Part shown: positions 46,004 to 56,392 of the stretch, piece by piece
Numbering within the stretch: position 1 is the first letter of the stretch
Layout of the letters: each line of letters begins with the position of its first letter
DNA from: Clostridiaceae bacterium
GTDB lineage: Bacteria; Bacillota; Clostridia; Lachnospirales; Lachnospiraceae
Reading direction: 5' to 3'
DNA length: 64,000 nucleotides
NCBI GenBank assembly: GCA_902362725.1
Contig: CABIXM010000011.1
Span: 1-64,000, forward strand
The notes under the pieces: model-generated
The model's input: only the letters and a program-made list of their open reading frames with translations
The model's database searches: none
What the model was told of the DNA's origin: nothing
Program-made: the position numbers and the translations under genes

Positions 46004-46189
46004 CTACCAGCTTGCTTTCTTAACGCCAGGGATCTGGCCCTTGTATGCTAACTCACGGAAGCAGATTCTGCAGATTCCGTATTTTCTCAGATATGCATGC
46101 GGACGGCCGCAGATTCTGCAGCGATTGTACTCTCTAACTGCGAATTTCTGTTTCCGCTGCTGCTTAACCTTCATTGCTGTCTTAGCCAT
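46004..46189 (-). CDS. rpsN: 30S ribosomal protein S14, zinc type
   Basis: A 61-residue S14 of the short zinc-binding form ([20 protein letters not shown], four Cys). The zinc form is usual in Clostridia. Confidence 0.97.
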   Translation of the reverse strand: MAKTAMKVKQQRKQKFAVREYNRCRICGRPHAYLRKYGICRICFRELAYKGQIPGVKKASW

Positions 46190-46206
46190 GAAATTTTCCT
46201 CCTATC

Positions 46207-46746
46207 CTATTTTGTGAACGGCATATTGAATAATGTCAGTAACTCGCGGGCTTCTTCGTCAGTCTTTGCAGTTGTAACGAAGATAACGTCCATACCTCTT
46301 ACCTTGTCTACCTTATCGTATTCAATTTCGGGGAAAATTAACTGCTCTTTGATACCCAGCGCATAGTTTCCGCGTCCGTCAAATGCGTTCGGGTTTACAC
46401 CACGGAAGTCACGCACACGGGGAAGTGCCAGGTTGATCAGACGGTCAGCAAACTCGTACATTTTCTCGCCACGAAGTGTAACCTTGCAGCCGATTGCCAT
46501 ACCCTCTCTGATCTTGAAGTTCGCAACAGAGTTCTTTGCTCTGGTCAGAACTGCTTTCTGTCCGGTAATGGTCTCCATATCCTTTACAGCAGATTCCAGA
46601 ACCTTCGCATTGTCCTTTGCCTCGCCTACGCCCATGTTGATGACGATCTTGTCGAGCTTCGGAACTTCCATAATGTTCTTGTATCCAAATTTCTTTGTCA
46701 TTGCGTCTACGATTTCATTCGTATACTTTTCTTTCAGTCTACTCAA
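46207..46746 (-). CDS. rplE: 50S ribosomal protein L5
   Basis: A 179-residue 5S-rRNA-binding protein. Conserved blocks are [35 protein letters not shown] and the C-terminal [19 protein letters not shown]. Confidence 0.97.
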   Translation of the reverse strand: MSRLKEKYTNEIVDAMTKKFGYKNIMEVPKLDKIVINMGVGEAKDNAKVLESAVKDMETITGQKAVLTRAKNSVANFKIREGMAIGCKVTLRGEKMYEFADRLINLALPRVRDFRGVNPNAFDGRGNYALGIKEQLIFPEIEYDKVDKVRGMDVIFVTTAKTDEEARELLTLFNMPFTK

Positions 46747-46769
46747 CTTTCTGCGACCTCCTTCCTTGA

Positions 46770-47081
46770 TTAATCAATTACTTCGCCAGTTGCTTTCGCA
46801 TAGCGGACTTTCTTGTCTCCATCCATCTTGAAGCCAACTCTTGTAGCTTTGCCCTTCAGGCTGTACATTACGTTAGACAGATCGATAGGAGCCTCCTGGT
46901 GAATAATTCCGCCATTCTGGTTTGCCATGGAAGGCTTGGTGTGCTTTGTAATCATATTAACGCCTTCTACGATTACAGTGTTGTTTTTATGATTGACGGC
47001 AATAACTTTGCCCTCTTTATCCTTGTCTGCGCCGGCGATAACCTTAACGGTATCACCTTTTTTAATCTTAACTGTAGACAT
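46770..47081 (-). CDS. rplX: 50S ribosomal protein L24
   Basis: A 103-residue KOW protein ([20 protein letters not shown]) that starts assembly of the large subunit. Confidence 0.97.
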   Translation of the reverse strand: MSTVKIKKGDTVKVIAGADKDKEGKVIAVNHKNNTVIVEGVNMITKHTKPSMANQNGGIIHQEAPIDLSNVMYSLKGKATRVGFKMDGDKKVRYAKATGEVID

Positions 47082-47092
47082 TTGGCACCCTC

Positions 47093-47461
47093 CTATAATA
47101 CTTCCGGAGCAAGTGAAACAATTTTCATAAACTGCTTTTCACGAAGCTCTCTTGCTACTGGTCCAAAAATACGGGTTCCTCTCGGGTTCTTGTCATCCTT
47201 GATGATAACTGCCGCATTCTCGTCAAACTTGATGTAAGATCCGTCTTTACGACGAGCGCCCTTTACTGTACGAACGACTACGGCTTTCACTACGTCGCCC
47301 TTCTTAACAACTCCGCCGGGTGTTGCATCTTTGACGCTGGCAACGATGATGTCACCGATGTTTGCATATCTTCTAGTGGAACCGCCCATTACGCGGATGC
47401 AAAGAAGCTCTTTTGCACCGGTATTGTCTGCCACCTTGAGTCTGGTTTCCTGCTGTACCAT
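47093..47461 (-). CDS. rplN: 50S ribosomal protein L14
   Basis: A 122-residue L14 ([40 protein letters not shown]). It contacts 16S RNA in a bridge between the subunits. Confidence 0.97.
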   Translation of the reverse strand: MVQQETRLKVADNTGAKELLCIRVMGGSTRRYANIGDIIVASVKDATPGGVVKKGDVVKAVVVRTVKGARRKDGSYIKFDENAAVIIKDDKNPRGTRIFGPVARELREKQFMKIVSLAPEVL

Positions 47462-47479
47462 TCCGGTAACCTCCTTACC

Positions 47480-47734
47480 TTATTTCGCTTTCTCCATGAT
47501 TTCAACGAGTCTCCATCTCTTGTCCTTGGACAGCGGTCTCGTCTCCATAACCTTTACGGTATCACCTACGTGGCACTCATTGTTCTCGTCGTGAGCCTTC
47601 AGCTTGTAAGTATCCTTTACAATCTTCTTGTACAGCGGATGCTTAACGTGCTCCTCAACAGCAACAACGATGGTCTTGTCCATTTTATCGCTTACGACCT
47701 TGCCGACACGTGTTTTTCTCAGATTTCTTTCCAC
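47480..47734 (-). CDS. rpsQ: 30S ribosomal protein S17
   Basis: An 84-residue OB-fold protein ([19 protein letters not shown]; then [18 protein letters not shown]). Confidence 0.97.
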   Translation of the reverse strand: MERNLRKTRVGKVVSDKMDKTIVVAVEEHVKHPLYKKIVKDTYKLKAHDENNECHVGDTVKVMETRPLSKDKRWRLVEIMEKAK

Positions 47735-47755
47735 GATAATTCTCCTTCCGCCTTA

Positions 47756-47959
47756 TTACGCATTCGCCTTCTGCGCGATAACAGTCTGAATTCTGGCGAT
47801 GTTCTTGCGAACTTCCTTAATTCTGCTAGTGTTATCAAGCTGATTGGTTGCGTTCTGGAATCTTAAGTTGAACAGTTCCTTTTTCGCAGCTACTAATTCC
47901 TCATTTAATTCCGCAGCAGATTTTGCCTTTAATTCTTCAACATACTTATTACTCTTCAC
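47756..47959 (-). CDS. rpmC: 50S ribosomal protein L29
   Basis: A 67-residue two-helix protein at the polypeptide exit tunnel. I choose the GTG at 47959, giving [20 protein letters not shown]; another GTG three codons earlier would sit too close to the ribosome site. The 5' end lies inside the 3' end of rplP. Confidence 0.93.
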   Translation of the reverse strand: MKSNKYVEELKAKSAAELNEELVAAKKELFNLRFQNATNQLDNTSRIKEVRKNIARIQTVIAQKANA

Positions 47960-48386
47960 TGTTATCACCGCCTTCTAAGTCTGCTTTAGAAACGATCTTA
48001 CACTTGCAGGGCAGCTTGTGCATTGCAAGACGAAGTGCTTCTCTAGCTGTTTCCTCCGGTACGCCTGCAACTTCGAACATTACACGGCCCGGCTTAACGA
48101 CTGCTACCCAGTACTCCAGTGTACCCTTTCCGGAACCCATACGAGTCTCGGCAGGCTTTGCTGTAACCGGCTTATCCGGGAAAATTTTGATCCAGACTTT
48201 ACCACCACGCTTCATGTAACGGGTCATGGCAATACGGGCTGCCTCAATCTGGTTTGATTTAATCCAACACGGCTCTGTAGCGACGATACCGAACTCGCCC
48301 ATGGTGATCTTGTTGCCTCTCAGGGCCTTACCAGCCATGGAACCGCGGAACTGTTTACGACGCTTTACTCTCTTCGGCATTAACAT
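47949..48386 (-). CDS. rplP: 50S ribosomal protein L16
   Basis: A 145-residue L16 ([40 protein letters not shown]), near the A-site tRNA. The start overlaps the rpsC stop (TAATG). Confidence 0.97.
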   Translation of the reverse strand: MLMPKRVKRRKQFRGSMAGKALRGNKITMGEFGIVATEPCWIKSNQIEAARIAMTRYMKRGGKVWIKIFPDKPVTAKPAETRMGSGKGTLEYWVAVVKPGRVMFEVAGVPEETAREALRLAMHKLPCKCKIVSKADLEGGDNSEE

Positions 48387-49042
48387 TATTTATCGCTCCC
48401 TTCCTTGTTTCCTTTCGTCGGAAGTACCTCGCCTTTGTAGATCCATACCTTTACGCCAATCTTGCCGTAGGTGGTATCTGCCTCAGCGAATCCGTAGTCA
48501 ATATCTGCTCTCAGTGTCTGCAGCGGGATAGTTCCCTCGCTGTAAAACTCGGTACGAGCCATATCGGCTCCGCCAACACGGCCTGCAACAGCCGTCTTGA
48601 TTCCCTTAGCGCCTGCCTTCATGGTTCTGCCCATGGTGGACTTCATAGCGCGGCGGAAGGACACACGGTTCTCCAGCTGAAGTGCGATGTTCTCAGCAAC
48701 CAGCTGTGCGTCGCGGTCCGGTCTCTTAATCTCTTTGATGTCTACGATAAGCTTCTTATCGGTATACTGAGCAAGCTCAGCCTTTACCTTCTCAATCTCA
48801 GAACCGCCCTTACCGATAACAACGCCCGGCTTTGCGGTGTAGATGATGATCTTTACTCTGTCAGAAGCACGCTCGATTTCAATCTTTGCAACTCCTGCGC
48901 TGTAGAGCTTCTTCTTCAGGAATTTACGGATGTTGTAGTCCTCTACAAGATAATCAGCGAAGGAATCTTCTGCATACCATCTGGAATCCCAATCTTTAAT
49001 AACGCCGACTCTGAGGCCGTGCGGATTAACTTTCTGTCCCAT
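48386..49042 (-). CDS. rpsC: 30S ribosomal protein S3
   Basis: A 218-residue S3. The KH domain carries [17 protein letters not shown], and the C-terminal domain has [17 protein letters not shown]. It lines the mRNA entry channel. Confidence 0.97.
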   Translation of the reverse strand: MGQKVNPHGLRVGVIKDWDSRWYAEDSFADYLVEDYNIRKFLKKKLYSAGVAKIEIERASDRVKIIIYTAKPGVVIGKGGSEIEKVKAELAQYTDKKLIVDIKEIKRPDRDAQLVAENIALQLENRVSFRRAMKSTMGRTMKAGAKGIKTAVAGRVGGADMARTEFYSEGTIPLQTLRADIDYGFAEADTTYGKIGVKVWIYKGEVLPTKGNKEGSDK

Positions 49043-49052
49043 GCTTTACCTC

Positions 49053-49439
49053 CTATTTCTCATCAAGCACGATTGTGATGTGGCTCATTCTCTTCTCGAT
49101 TCTGTAAGCCCGGCCCTGTGCTCTCGGTCTGATTCTCTTCATTGTCGGTCCCTTATTTGCGTAGCACTCTGCTACATAAAGGTTACTACGGTTCATTCCG
49201 TTGTTGTTCTCAGCATTTGCGATTGCTGACTTTAATAATTTTTCTACCAGAGTGGAAGCGTAACGCGGATTGTACATTACAATACCAAGTGCTGTCTCCA
49301 CATCTTTGCCACGAATAGCATCTAATACGAAACATGCCTTCTGAACAGATACGCGAGCGTAGGAAAGCTTTGCTGACGGTCTTGTATCCTTCTGGGCATT
49401 TCTCTCTCTCTTAATCTGACTTCTATGTCCCTTAGCCAT
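49053..49439 (-). CDS. rplV: 50S ribosomal protein L22
   Basis: A 128-residue L22. The long beta hairpin (about 85-105, NKGPTMKRIRPRAQGRAYRI) lines the exit tunnel where macrolides act. Confidence 0.97.
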   Translation of the reverse strand: MAKGHRSQIKRERNAQKDTRPSAKLSYARVSVQKACFVLDAIRGKDVETALGIVMYNPRYASTLVEKLLKSAIANAENNNGMNRSNLYVAECYANKGPTMKRIRPRAQGRAYRIEKRMSHITIVLDEK

Positions 49440-49471
49440 TGGATGAGTCTCCTTTCTTTCCTGATAAACGA

Positions 49472-49750
49472 TTAACGCTTAGATTTCTTCTCGTCTTTTC
49501 CGTGTCCACGGTAAGTTCTGGTCGGAACGAACTCTCCGAGCTTATGTCCTACCATATCCTCTGTGATGTATACCGGAACGTGTCTTCTTCCGTCGTGAAC
49601 TGCGATTGTATGACCAACCATCTGCGGGAAGATAGTGGAGCGGCGGGACCAGGTCTTAATAACGGACTTGTCGCCTGCTTCATTCATTGCGTCTACCTTT
49701 TTCAGTAAGCTCTCATCTGCAAATGGTCCTTTTTTTAATGAGCGAGCCAT
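49472..49750 (-). CDS. rpsS: 30S ribosomal protein S19
   Basis: A 92-residue S19 ([40 protein letters not shown]). Confidence 0.97.
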   Translation of the reverse strand: MARSLKKGPFADESLLKKVDAMNEAGDKSVIKTWSRRSTIFPQMVGHTIAVHDGRRHVPVYITEDMVGHKLGEFVPTRTYRGHGKDEKKSKR

Positions 49751-49762
49751 GTGTTTTCCTCC

Positions 49763-50605
49763 TTACTTGAATGTTCTGCCGTCTCTTCTTCTAACGATCA
49801 GCTTATTGGACTTCTTGTTCTTCTTTCTCGTCTTCAAACCAAGAGCGGGCTTGCCCCACGGTGTGCAGGGACCAGGACGACCAATACCGGTCTTTCCTTC
49901 TCCACCACCATGCGGATGGTCGTTCGGGTTCATTACGGAACCGCGGACTGTCGGGCGGATACCCATGTGACGCTTACGTCCAGCCTTACCGATGTTGACC
50001 AGGTTGTGCTCAGCATTTCCTACAACTCCGATAGTAGCTCTGCAATTTAAAGGAACCATTCTCATCTCGCCGGAGGGCAGACGAAGTGTTGCATACTTGC
50101 CTTCCTTAGCCATGAGCTGTGCGCTGTTTCCTGCGGAACGAACCATCTGTCCGCCCTTGCCCGGATGCAGCTCAATGTTGTGTACCTGTGTACCTACGGG
50201 AATCTCAGAAAGGGGCAGGCAGTTTCCTACTCTTACCTCAGCTTCCGGTCCGTTCATGACCTTCATGCCATCCTTCAGGCCCTGAGGTGCAAGGATATAT
50301 GCTTTCTCGCCGTCTGCGTAGCAGATCAGTGCGATGTTTGCTGTACGGTTCGGGTCATACTCTACACCGATTACAGTTGCGGGGATACCATCTTTGGTTC
50401 TCTTGAAATCGATGATTCTGTATTTTCTTCTGCTTCCGCCTCCGCGGTGTCTTACAGTGATTTTACCCTGGTTGTTACGACCTGCGTTCTTGTTCAGAGA
50501 TACAAGCAGTGCCTTCTCCGGCTCCTTCTTGGTAATCTCAGAGAAATCAGAACCAGTCATGTGTCTTCTGGAAGGTGTATATGGATTATATGTCTTGATA
50601 CCCAT
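49763..50605 (-). CDS. rplB: 50S ribosomal protein L2
   Basis: A 280-residue L2. The peptidyl-transferase-associated segment near the C-terminus ([20 protein letters not shown]) includes the conserved His. GGAGAG precedes the ATG. Confidence 0.97.
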   Translation of the reverse strand: MGIKTYNPYTPSRRHMTGSDFSEITKKEPEKALLVSLNKNAGRNNQGKITVRHRGGGSRRKYRIIDFKRTKDGIPATVIGVEYDPNRTANIALICYADGEKAYILAPQGLKDGMKVMNGPEAEVRVGNCLPLSEIPVGTQVHNIELHPGKGGQMVRSAGNSAQLMAKEGKYATLRLPSGEMRMVPLNCRATIGVVGNAEHNLVNIGKAGRKRHMGIRPTVRGSVMNPNDHPHGGGEGKTGIGRPGPCTPWGKPALGLKTRKKNKKSNKLIVRRRDGRTFK

Positions 50606-50784
50606 TACATTTCTCTCCTTTCGTTCTGTTCAAATTATTAGTTGTCAGGCGGTTGGAGCCGCCTATAATGTGCGCGATTTGTCGGGGATGTTCGCTCAAC
50701 TAGGCTCGGAAACACCTCGCCAAGGTTCGCGAACAGGGTCCGACTAAGGCTCAACTATCGCCTTCGGCTCTGTTTCGTCAAGTC
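50606..50784. other. Repeat-bearing gap between rplW and rplB
   Basis: No gene in 179 bases. It holds an AGGCGG/CCGCCT hairpin (50647-50664) and the inverted second copy of the 26-bp element (50699-50724). Confidence 0.6.
50699..50724 (-). repeat. 26-bp intergenic element, copy 2 (inverted)
   Basis: The reverse complement reads CTTGGCGAGGTGTTTCCGAG plus CCTAGT and matches 45349-45374 with two differences. Confidence 0.75.
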
Positions 50785-51084
50785 TTATAACCCCTCGAAA
50801 ATCTCGATATCTGCGCTCTCTGCGGTCAGCTGTACGATAGCTTTCTTAGCCTTAGCTGTCTTTCCTACTGCTGTTCCACGTCTCTTCTTCTTTCCGTCCA
50901 GGTTCATGGTGTTGACGCTCTTTACCTTTGTTCCGGCAAACATCTTCTCAACAGCCTCTTTAATCTGGGTCTTGGTTGCATCTGTGTGAACCAGGAAAGT
51001 ATACTTCTTCTCGCCCATAGCATCCATGCTCTTCTCGGTGATAACCGGCTTCTGGATGACATCATAATACTTTACGTCTGCCAT
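50785..51084 (-). CDS. rplW: 50S ribosomal protein L23
   Basis: A 99-residue L23 ([39 protein letters not shown]). It sits at the exit tunnel and docks trigger factor and SRP. Its start overlaps the rplD stop as TAATG. Confidence 0.97.
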   Translation of the reverse strand: MADVKYYDVIQKPVITEKSMDAMGEKKYTFLVHTDATKTQIKEAVEKMFAGTKVKSVNTMNLDGKKKRRGTAVGKTAKAKKAIVQLTAESADIEIFEGL

Positions 51085-51704
51085 TATGCGTACACCTCCT
51101 CGATTGTTGCTACAGCTGCCTTGGTTACGATAACAGTGTTGTACTTCAGGATATCGAATACGTTGATGGTATTGGTCAAAGCAGTCTTAACTGTAGGAAT
51201 ATTTCTTGCGGATAATACTACGTTTGCATCGTTCTCGTTCAGAACTACCAGAGCCTTGGAAGCCTTCAGGTTGTTCATTACGTTTGCGAAATTCTTTGTC
51301 TTAACTTCGTCGAACTTCAGCTCGTCTACTACGATAAGCTTGTTCTCAAGAACTCTGGAGGTCAGAGCAGACTTAAGTGCCAGTCTCTTCTCCTTCTTGT
51401 TCAGACGAATGGTGTAATCTCTCGGTGTGGGTGCGAACACAACGCCGCCGCCAGTCCACTGGGGAGCTCTTGTTGAACCCTGTCTTGCATGACCGGTTCC
51501 CTTCTGTCTCCAGGGCTTTCTTCCGCCGCCGGATACTTCAGAACGGGTCTTTGCCTTCTGCGTTCCCTGACGCTTATTTGCAAGCTGCGCTACAACCGCC
51601 ATGTGTACCAGGTGCTCGTTTACTTCCACACCGAATACAGCATCGTTTAAGTCGATTGTGCCAACTTCATTTCCTTCCATATTGTAAACAGATACTGTTG
51701 CCAT
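51084..51704 (-). CDS. rplD: 50S ribosomal protein L4
   Basis: A 206-residue L4. The extended loop (about 45-95: [20 protein letters not shown], then [19 protein letters not shown]) reaches the exit tunnel. In E. coli L4 represses the S10 operon. Confidence 0.97.
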   Translation of the reverse strand: MATVSVYNMEGNEVGTIDLNDAVFGVEVNEHLVHMAVVAQLANKRQGTQKAKTRSEVSGGGRKPWRQKGTGHARQGSTRAPQWTGGGVVFAPTPRDYTIRLNKKEKRLALKSALTSRVLENKLIVVDELKFDEVKTKNFANVMNNLKASKALVVLNENDANVVLSARNIPTVKTALTNTINVFDILKYNTVIVTKAAVATIEEVYA

Positions 51705-51730
51705 CTGTAAGTCCTCCTTTCCGCTAAAGA

Positions 51731-52366
51731 TTATCTGCTAACCTTTACTGTTTCCTTGATAGTAACCAGAGACTTCTTGGGGCCCGGTACTGCGCCTTTT
51801 ACCAGAAGCAGATTCTTCTCTGCGTCTACGCGGACAACCTCAAGGTTCTGGATGGTGATCTTCTTGTGACCCATCTGGCCAGGCATTCCTTTTCCCTTGA
51901 ATACCTTGCTCGGATCGGAGCAGGCACCATTGGAACCAGCATGACGGTGGAACTTGGAACCGTGAGCCATGGGTCCTCTGTGCTGACCATGTCTCTTGAT
52001 AGCACCCTGGAATCCTTTACCCTTGGAAATAGCGGTTGCGTCAATCTTGTCGCCAGCGGCAAAGATGTCAGCCTTAATCTCCTGTGCCAGAGCGTAGCTC
52101 TCAGCATCCTCTAATCTGAACTCTCTCACATATCTCTTGTAAGATACGCCTGCCTTGTTGAAATGACCCTTCTGAGCCTTGTTCACCAGCTTCTCTCTCT
52201 TGTCTGTGAATCCGACCTGTACTGCGCTGTATCCGTCGTTCTCAACAGTCTTAACCTGAGTTACTACACAGGGTCCTGCCTGAAGAACTGTAACCGGTGT
52301 CAGCACGCCGTCTTCATTGAAAATCTGCGTCATTCCGACTTTTGTTGCTAAAATAGCTTTCTTCAT
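51731..52366 (-). CDS. rplC: 50S ribosomal protein L3
   Basis: A 211-residue L3 ([18 protein letters not shown]; the loop near the peptidyl transferase centre has [19 protein letters not shown]). GGAGG precedes the ATG. Confidence 0.97.
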   Translation of the reverse strand: MKKAILATKVGMTQIFNEDGVLTPVTVLQAGPCVVTQVKTVENDGYSAVQVGFTDKREKLVNKAQKGHFNKAGVSYKRYVREFRLEDAESYALAQEIKADIFAAGDKIDATAISKGKGFQGAIKRHGQHRGPMAHGSKFHRHAGSNGACSDPSKVFKGKGMPGQMGHKKITIQNLEVVRVDAEKNLLLVKGAVPGPKKSLVTIKETVKVSR

Positions 52367-52394
52367 TTCTTTTCCTCCTTATTTCTCTACAGCG

Positions 52395-52410
52395 GAACGC
52401 TAAAGCGTTC
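52395..52410. repeat. Small hairpin between rplC and rpsJ
   Basis: GAACGCT (52395-52401) pairs with AGCGTTC (52404-52410). No T-run follows. Confidence 0.4.
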
Positions 52411-52425
52411 ATTCTAGCTGAAGGA

Positions 52426-52743
52426 TTACTTGTTTTTCATTTTGATGTCGATGTAAACACCAGCCGGCATCTCCAGTCTGGACAGTGCGTCTACTGTCTT
52501 CTGGGTCGGGGTAATGATATCGATCAGTCTCTTGTGAGTTCTCTGCTCGAACTGCTCTCTGGAGTCTTTGTACTTGTGTACAGCTCTCAGAATGGTAACT
52601 ACCTCTTTCTTGGTGGGAAGCGGAACCGGTCCACTCACCTGTGCTCCATTCTTCTTTACAGTTTCGATGATCTTCTTTGCGGATGCATCCACCAGCTGAT
52701 GGTCATACGCTTTCAGTGTGATTCTCATTACTTGACTTGCCAT
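52426..52743 (-). CDS. rpsJ: 30S ribosomal protein S10
   Basis: A 105-residue S10 ([40 protein letters not shown]). First gene of the operon. AAGGAGG precedes the ATG. It also serves as NusE in antitermination complexes. Confidence 0.97.
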   Translation of the reverse strand: MASQVMRITLKAYDHQLVDASAKKIIETVKKNGAQVSGPVPLPTKKEVVTILRAVHKYKDSREQFEQRTHKRLIDIITPTQKTVDALSRLEMPAGVYIDIKMKNK

Positions 52744-52980
52744 AAAAAAAGTCGCCTCCTTTTCGTACTTTTAAAGACCAGTACGACAAGCGGTGACTGT
52801 ACACTCTCCCGTGTGTGTCCCAACTCTGAATTCGAACAACACGTTGTTTCCATGGCTCTGCATGGACAGTTATTTTGTACAGTGACTTGTCGCCAGTTTC
52901 CTAACTTGACATTCGCTCCACGGAAAACCTGCCTCATGGGCAGCAACCTCACGCTTCACAGCTATCAATGTCACAACAGT
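52744..52980 (-). ncRNA. Structured leader of the S10 operon
   Basis: About 235 bases of untranslated leader. A long-range stem is formed by 52784-52790 with 52886-52892 (CGACAAG/CTTGTCG) and continued by 52797-52803 with 52876-52882 (CTGTACA/TGTACAG). Inside it lie a CCATG/CATGG hairpin and an AACAAC/GTTGTT pairing. A further stem (52763-52769 with 52780-52786) sits directly before the rpsJ ribosome site. This is consistent with autoregulation by a ribosomal protein; the class is unknown to me. Confidence 0.55.
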
Positions 52981-52984
52981 TGCA

Positions 52985-53013
52985 ATTATACAGGAAGTTT
53001 CGGGGAATTGCAA
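52985..53013 (-). promoter_or_regulatory. Promoter of the S10-spc operon
   Basis: Minus strand TTGCAA (53008-53013), 17-base spacer, TATAAT (52985-52990), about 245 bases before rpsJ. Confidence 0.8.
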
Positions 53014-53085
53014 GGTTTTTTTCAAAAAAAGTGGAAGAAAAGTTTTTATAAATTTCACAAACTTTCCGCCCACTTTTTAGTGATT

Positions 53086-54435
53086 TTAACCAATTTCCAG
53101 TTTCCAGTTTTTATTCTGCCGCCAATACATCACGCCCAGGCAGACAGCCGTAGTTATCCAGGTAATCGGATAGATTCCGGCCACTCCTTCCGCGCTGTGA
53201 TAATGCCGCATCAGGAACCAGAGACTCAGCATACGGATTCCGCACATATTTACAAGGATAACCGCCATCGGCCCCATTGTTTTTCCCGTTCCCCGCAGCG
53301 CTCCGGAAAAACCCTCCAGAAATACATATATAAAATAGAAGGGAAAGGTTACCTGCGCAATGCGGATTCCCAGCTCTATCACTTCCGCATTTTGGGAAAA
53401 CAGGCTGAATACACCATATCCGTGCGTTAGAAGGAGCGTGCTTATGGTCACGGTAACAAGGATTCCCATCAGAATGCTGACTCTCGTTCCCTTCCGCATT
53501 CTTTCCCATTTTCCCGCTCCGTAGTTCTGTCCGCAGAACGTTGTGTTGGCCTGTCCAAACGCCATGATGGGAAGATATACAAAATTTTCCACCTTAAAAT
53601 AAGCAGTGAAGGCCGCAATGCTTACGATTCCGAGGCTGTTGATCTGCGCCTGGACAATCAGGTTACTCAGCGTAATCACCATAGACTGAATTGCCGCCGG
53701 AATCCCGATTTTCAGGATTCTTCCGCAGACCTGCTTCTTAAGCGCAATATCCCTGATCCGCAACCGGCATTCGAAATCCGGCTTCATCAGATGGCCTACT
53801 GTAAATACAGCCGCCATCATCTGCGATACCAGGGAGGCCAGCGCCACTCCTTCCACTCCCATGTGCAACACGCACAGGAAGAACGCGTTTCCCGCCACAT
53901 TGGCAATTCCGCCTATCAGCTGATAATTCATCGGCGAGCGCGAATTTCCGAAGGCTCTTAAGATTCCGGAACCGATATTATAAAAAACCATGGGGAGCAT
54001 ACTGAGAAAATAAATTCTGATGTAGGCAACGGCCAGCTCCATAATATCTTCCGGCGTATTCATCAGACGCAGCACAGCCGGCGTGAGAAATATCCCGAAC
54101 AGAATCAGCAGGGCAGAAGCCGCCAGCGCCAGTCCCGCCGCGCAATGAATCAGATCATGCAGTTCTTTCTGATTTCCTGCTCCGTACGCATGGGATACCG
54201 ACACGCTTACTCCCACGCTCATTCCGGTAAAGAAGCCCAGAACCAGGGTAATCAGAAGACTTCCCGCGCCGACGGCTGCCGCCGCGTCCGTGCCCAGAAG
54301 CCTTCCCACAAAAATCAAATCGACGGTATTATACAGCTGCTGAATCAGGCTGCTTCCCAGAAACGGCAGCGCAAATAAAAGCATTCCTCTGCCAATGGCT
54401 CCCTGTGTTAAATCTCCCCGCTCAGCCTGCCTCAT
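53086..54435 (-). CDS. MATE family efflux transporter (last gene of the cobalamin-riboswitch operon)
   Basis: A 449-residue, twelve-helix MATE exporter (RGMLLFALPFLGSSLIQQLYN; VDLIFVGRLLGTDAAAAVG in the first half). It differs clearly from the MATE at 2670-4007. Its start lies 14 bases inside the M14-family gene, so the two are probably translated together. Being last in an import operon behind a cobalamin-type riboswitch suggests it exports a ligand, carrier or product linked to that system. The substrate is unknown. Confidence 0.9.
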   Translation of the reverse strand: MRQAERGDLTQGAIGRGMLLFALPFLGSSLIQQLYNTVDLIFVGRLLGTDAAAAVGAGSLLITLVLGFFTGMSVGVSVSVSHAYGAGNQKELHDLIHCAAGLALAASALLILFGIFLTPAVLRLMNTPEDIMELAVAYIRIYFLSMLPMVFYNIGSGILRAFGNSRSPMNYQLIGGIANVAGNAFFLCVLHMGVEGVALASLVSQMMAAVFTVGHLMKPDFECRLRIRDIALKKQVCGRILKIGIPAAIQSMVITLSNLIVQAQINSLGIVSIAAFTAYFKVENFVYLPIMAFGQANTTFCGQNYGAGKWERMRKGTRVSILMGILVTVTISTLLLTHGYGVFSLFSQNAEVIELGIRIAQVTFPFYFIYVFLEGFSGALRGTGKTMGPMAVILVNMCGIRMLSLWFLMRHYHSAEGVAGIYPITWITTAVCLGVMYWRQNKNWKLEIG

Positions 54436-55411
54436 CTGCTATCATATACTCCCTTATTCCATACGCGACCAGGGTTGTGCCTTCTTCCACAGATAAACCT
54501 GTATTATAATAGAAGACAACCCCATCCTCTTCCGCGTAATACTTCTTGATTACCTCTCCGTAAAAATCCGTACAGTACCCCAGAAGCTCTCCCCTGGCTA
54601 CTTCCATATTTTCATGGAGATCCGTATGCCAGATTCCCTTCGTATCGGAGGTAAGATAGATGGTTCTGGGAACTACCGTTTTTTTACACACCGGTTCCTC
54701 TGTATCAACATCACCATACATTTCCAAATGCTTCAAAAGCAGGAAAATGTCTCTGTAATAAGCGTCTACCCACTCCTTTTTGCAGAATCCGCCATATCCC
54801 CGTTCTACCAGAAGTCCGGGAACCTTATGATAATTCGCGGCGTAAGAATACTGCCCAGCCGTAGCCGTCGAAGCTATCAGCCACGGGATATCCAGGGCGC
54901 GCGCCGCAGCCAGCGCTTCCTCCGTCACAGCCTCCGCCAGCGGATAGAAGAGGCAGGGCGTCAGGGGCTCCTGCTGCCCCCCGGAATGCATATCCATCAT
55001 AAAATCAATCTCATCGAAAAAATTGCGCACAAAATAATCCGCAATCCGTTCTCCCGTGGTTCCGCCCTCTTTTCCCGGATACTGTCCGTTCAGATTGAAA
55101 TCGTCCTCCGGAACCAGACCAAAGGTTCTCTTAAAAAATCCGCTGGTATTGACACAGTGAATAAAAATCAGGTTTCCGTTCAGCTCCTCCGGCTGAATCT
55201 CCCCTGCCGCCCGTATCACGGCGGGAATAGCCGGGTATTCTCCCGCATGGATCCCCGCTGTAATCAGAACGGTCTTTCCTTTTCCGCAGCCGCAAATCAA
55301 TGTCGCCGGCATGGGATACATTTTTTCCTCTCCTGCTTCTTCCACCGGGATTTCTATCGTCACTCTTCTTTTTTCTCCCGGCTGTAAAGAAAATCCTGCA
55401 ATCTTCCACAT
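54422..55411 (-). CDS. M14-family deacylase, aspartoacylase/succinylglutamate-desuccinylase-like
   Basis: A 329-residue zinc enzyme. The metal site is H55-X2-E58 (TAGIHAGEYPA) and H142 (MMDMHSGG), as in the AspA/AstE branch of the M14 carboxypeptidase clan, which removes acyl groups from N-acyl amino acids. There is no signal peptide, so it acts in the cytoplasm, after import. It is tightly linked to the Opp-type ATPase gene (21-base gap) and overlaps the MATE gene. The natural substrate is unknown. Confidence 0.85.
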   Translation of the reverse strand: MWKIAGFSLQPGEKRRVTIEIPVEEAGEEKMYPMPATLICGCGKGKTVLITAGIHAGEYPAIPAVIRAAGEIQPEELNGNLIFIHCVNTSGFFKRTFGLVPEDDFNLNGQYPGKEGGTTGERIADYFVRNFFDEIDFMMDMHSGGQQEPLTPCLFYPLAEAVTEEALAAARALDIPWLIASTATAGQYSYAANYHKVPGLLVERGYGGFCKKEWVDAYYRDIFLLLKHLEMYGDVDTEEPVCKKTVVPRTIYLTSDTKGIWHTDLHENMEVARGELLGYCTDFYGEVIKKYYAEEDGVVFYYNTGLSVEEGTTLVAYGIREYMIADEAG

Positions 55412-55432
55412 GATATGGTCCTCTCTTTCTTG

Positions 55433-56392
55433 TCATGCATACAGATGACAGGCAATCCAATGCCCTTTCTCCACCTCCCGGAGCTGCGGCCTCTCCGCAG
55501 CGCAGATCTCCATGCATTTTTCACAGCGGTTCCGGAACGGACAGCCTGTCGGACGCTCCAGGGGGCTTGGAATCTCGGAATCCAGGCTTTCTATCTCTTT
55601 TTCAAAATCCATATCCAGAGAAAATACCGCGCTTTTTAACGCCTCTGTATAAGGGTGGCAGACGCCGCGGCCCAGCTTCTTTCCTTCCGCAAGCTCCACC
55701 ACAAAACCCAGATACATAACTGCCGTTCTGTGGGAGACGGAACGGATCAGCGCCACGTCATGGCAGATGAAAATAATCGACGTATGCTTCTCTCTCTGAA
55801 GCTTTACCAGCAGCTCCACGATACTTTTCTGAACCGATACGTCCAGCGCCGATGTGGCTTCATCGCAAATCAGGATTTCCGGCTCCAGGGCCAATGCGCG
55901 CGCAATCGCCACACGCTGCTTCTGGCCGCCTGACATACTGCGCGGATACCGCTCTGCAAATTCCTCCGGAAGCTCCACCATCTTCAGAAGCTCCCGCGCC
56001 TTCGCCTCTTTTTCCGACGGTTTTATCAGCCCATAATTTTCCAGCGGTTCGCACAAAATATCCTTTACCTTCATTCTGGGAGAAAATGAGTCCGTCGGAT
56101 CCTGAAATACCATCTGAATATGACGGCGCATTTTCCGCTTTCTCTCCCCCTTCCAATCCGCGACATTTTCGCCGAACAGGAGAAGCTCCCCATCGGTAGG
56201 CGGCTCAAGCAGCGACAGCACGCGCACCAGCGTACTCTTGCCGCATCCGCTTTCCCCGGCAATTCCAAGGGTCTCGCCTTCATAAAATTTCAAAGATATA
56301 TCGTTGTTTGCGTACAAAGGGCGTCCGTCGGGGGCTGTAAATATCTTATTTAAATGACGAGTCTCCAAAATTGGTGTTTTTTCCTTACACAT
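55433..56392 (-). CDS. Opp/Dpp/Nik-type ABC transporter ATPase (OppF-like)
   Basis: A 319-residue ATPase with Walker A GESGCGKST, signature MSGGQKQR and Walker B ILICDEATSA. A C-terminal oligopeptide-type extension has a Cys cluster (CPFRNRCEKCMEIC) that in some relatives holds an iron-sulfur cluster. The ATG at 56392 has GGAGAAGG upstream and overlaps the preceding gene by 8 bases. It forms the motor with the OppD-like subunit. Confidence 0.93.
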   Translation of the reverse strand: MCKEKTPILETRHLNKIFTAPDGRPLYANNDISLKFYEGETLGIAGESGCGKSTLVRVLSLLEPPTDGELLLFGENVADWKGERKRKMRRHIQMVFQDPTDSFSPRMKVKDILCEPLENYGLIKPSEKEAKARELLKMVELPEEFAERYPRSMSGGQKQRVAIARALALEPEILICDEATSALDVSVQKSIVELLVKLQREKHTSIIFICHDVALIRSVSHRTAVMYLGFVVELAEGKKLGRGVCHPYTEALKSAVFSLDMDFEKEIESLDSEIPSPLERPTGCPFRNRCEKCMEICAAERPQLREVEKGHWIACHLYA

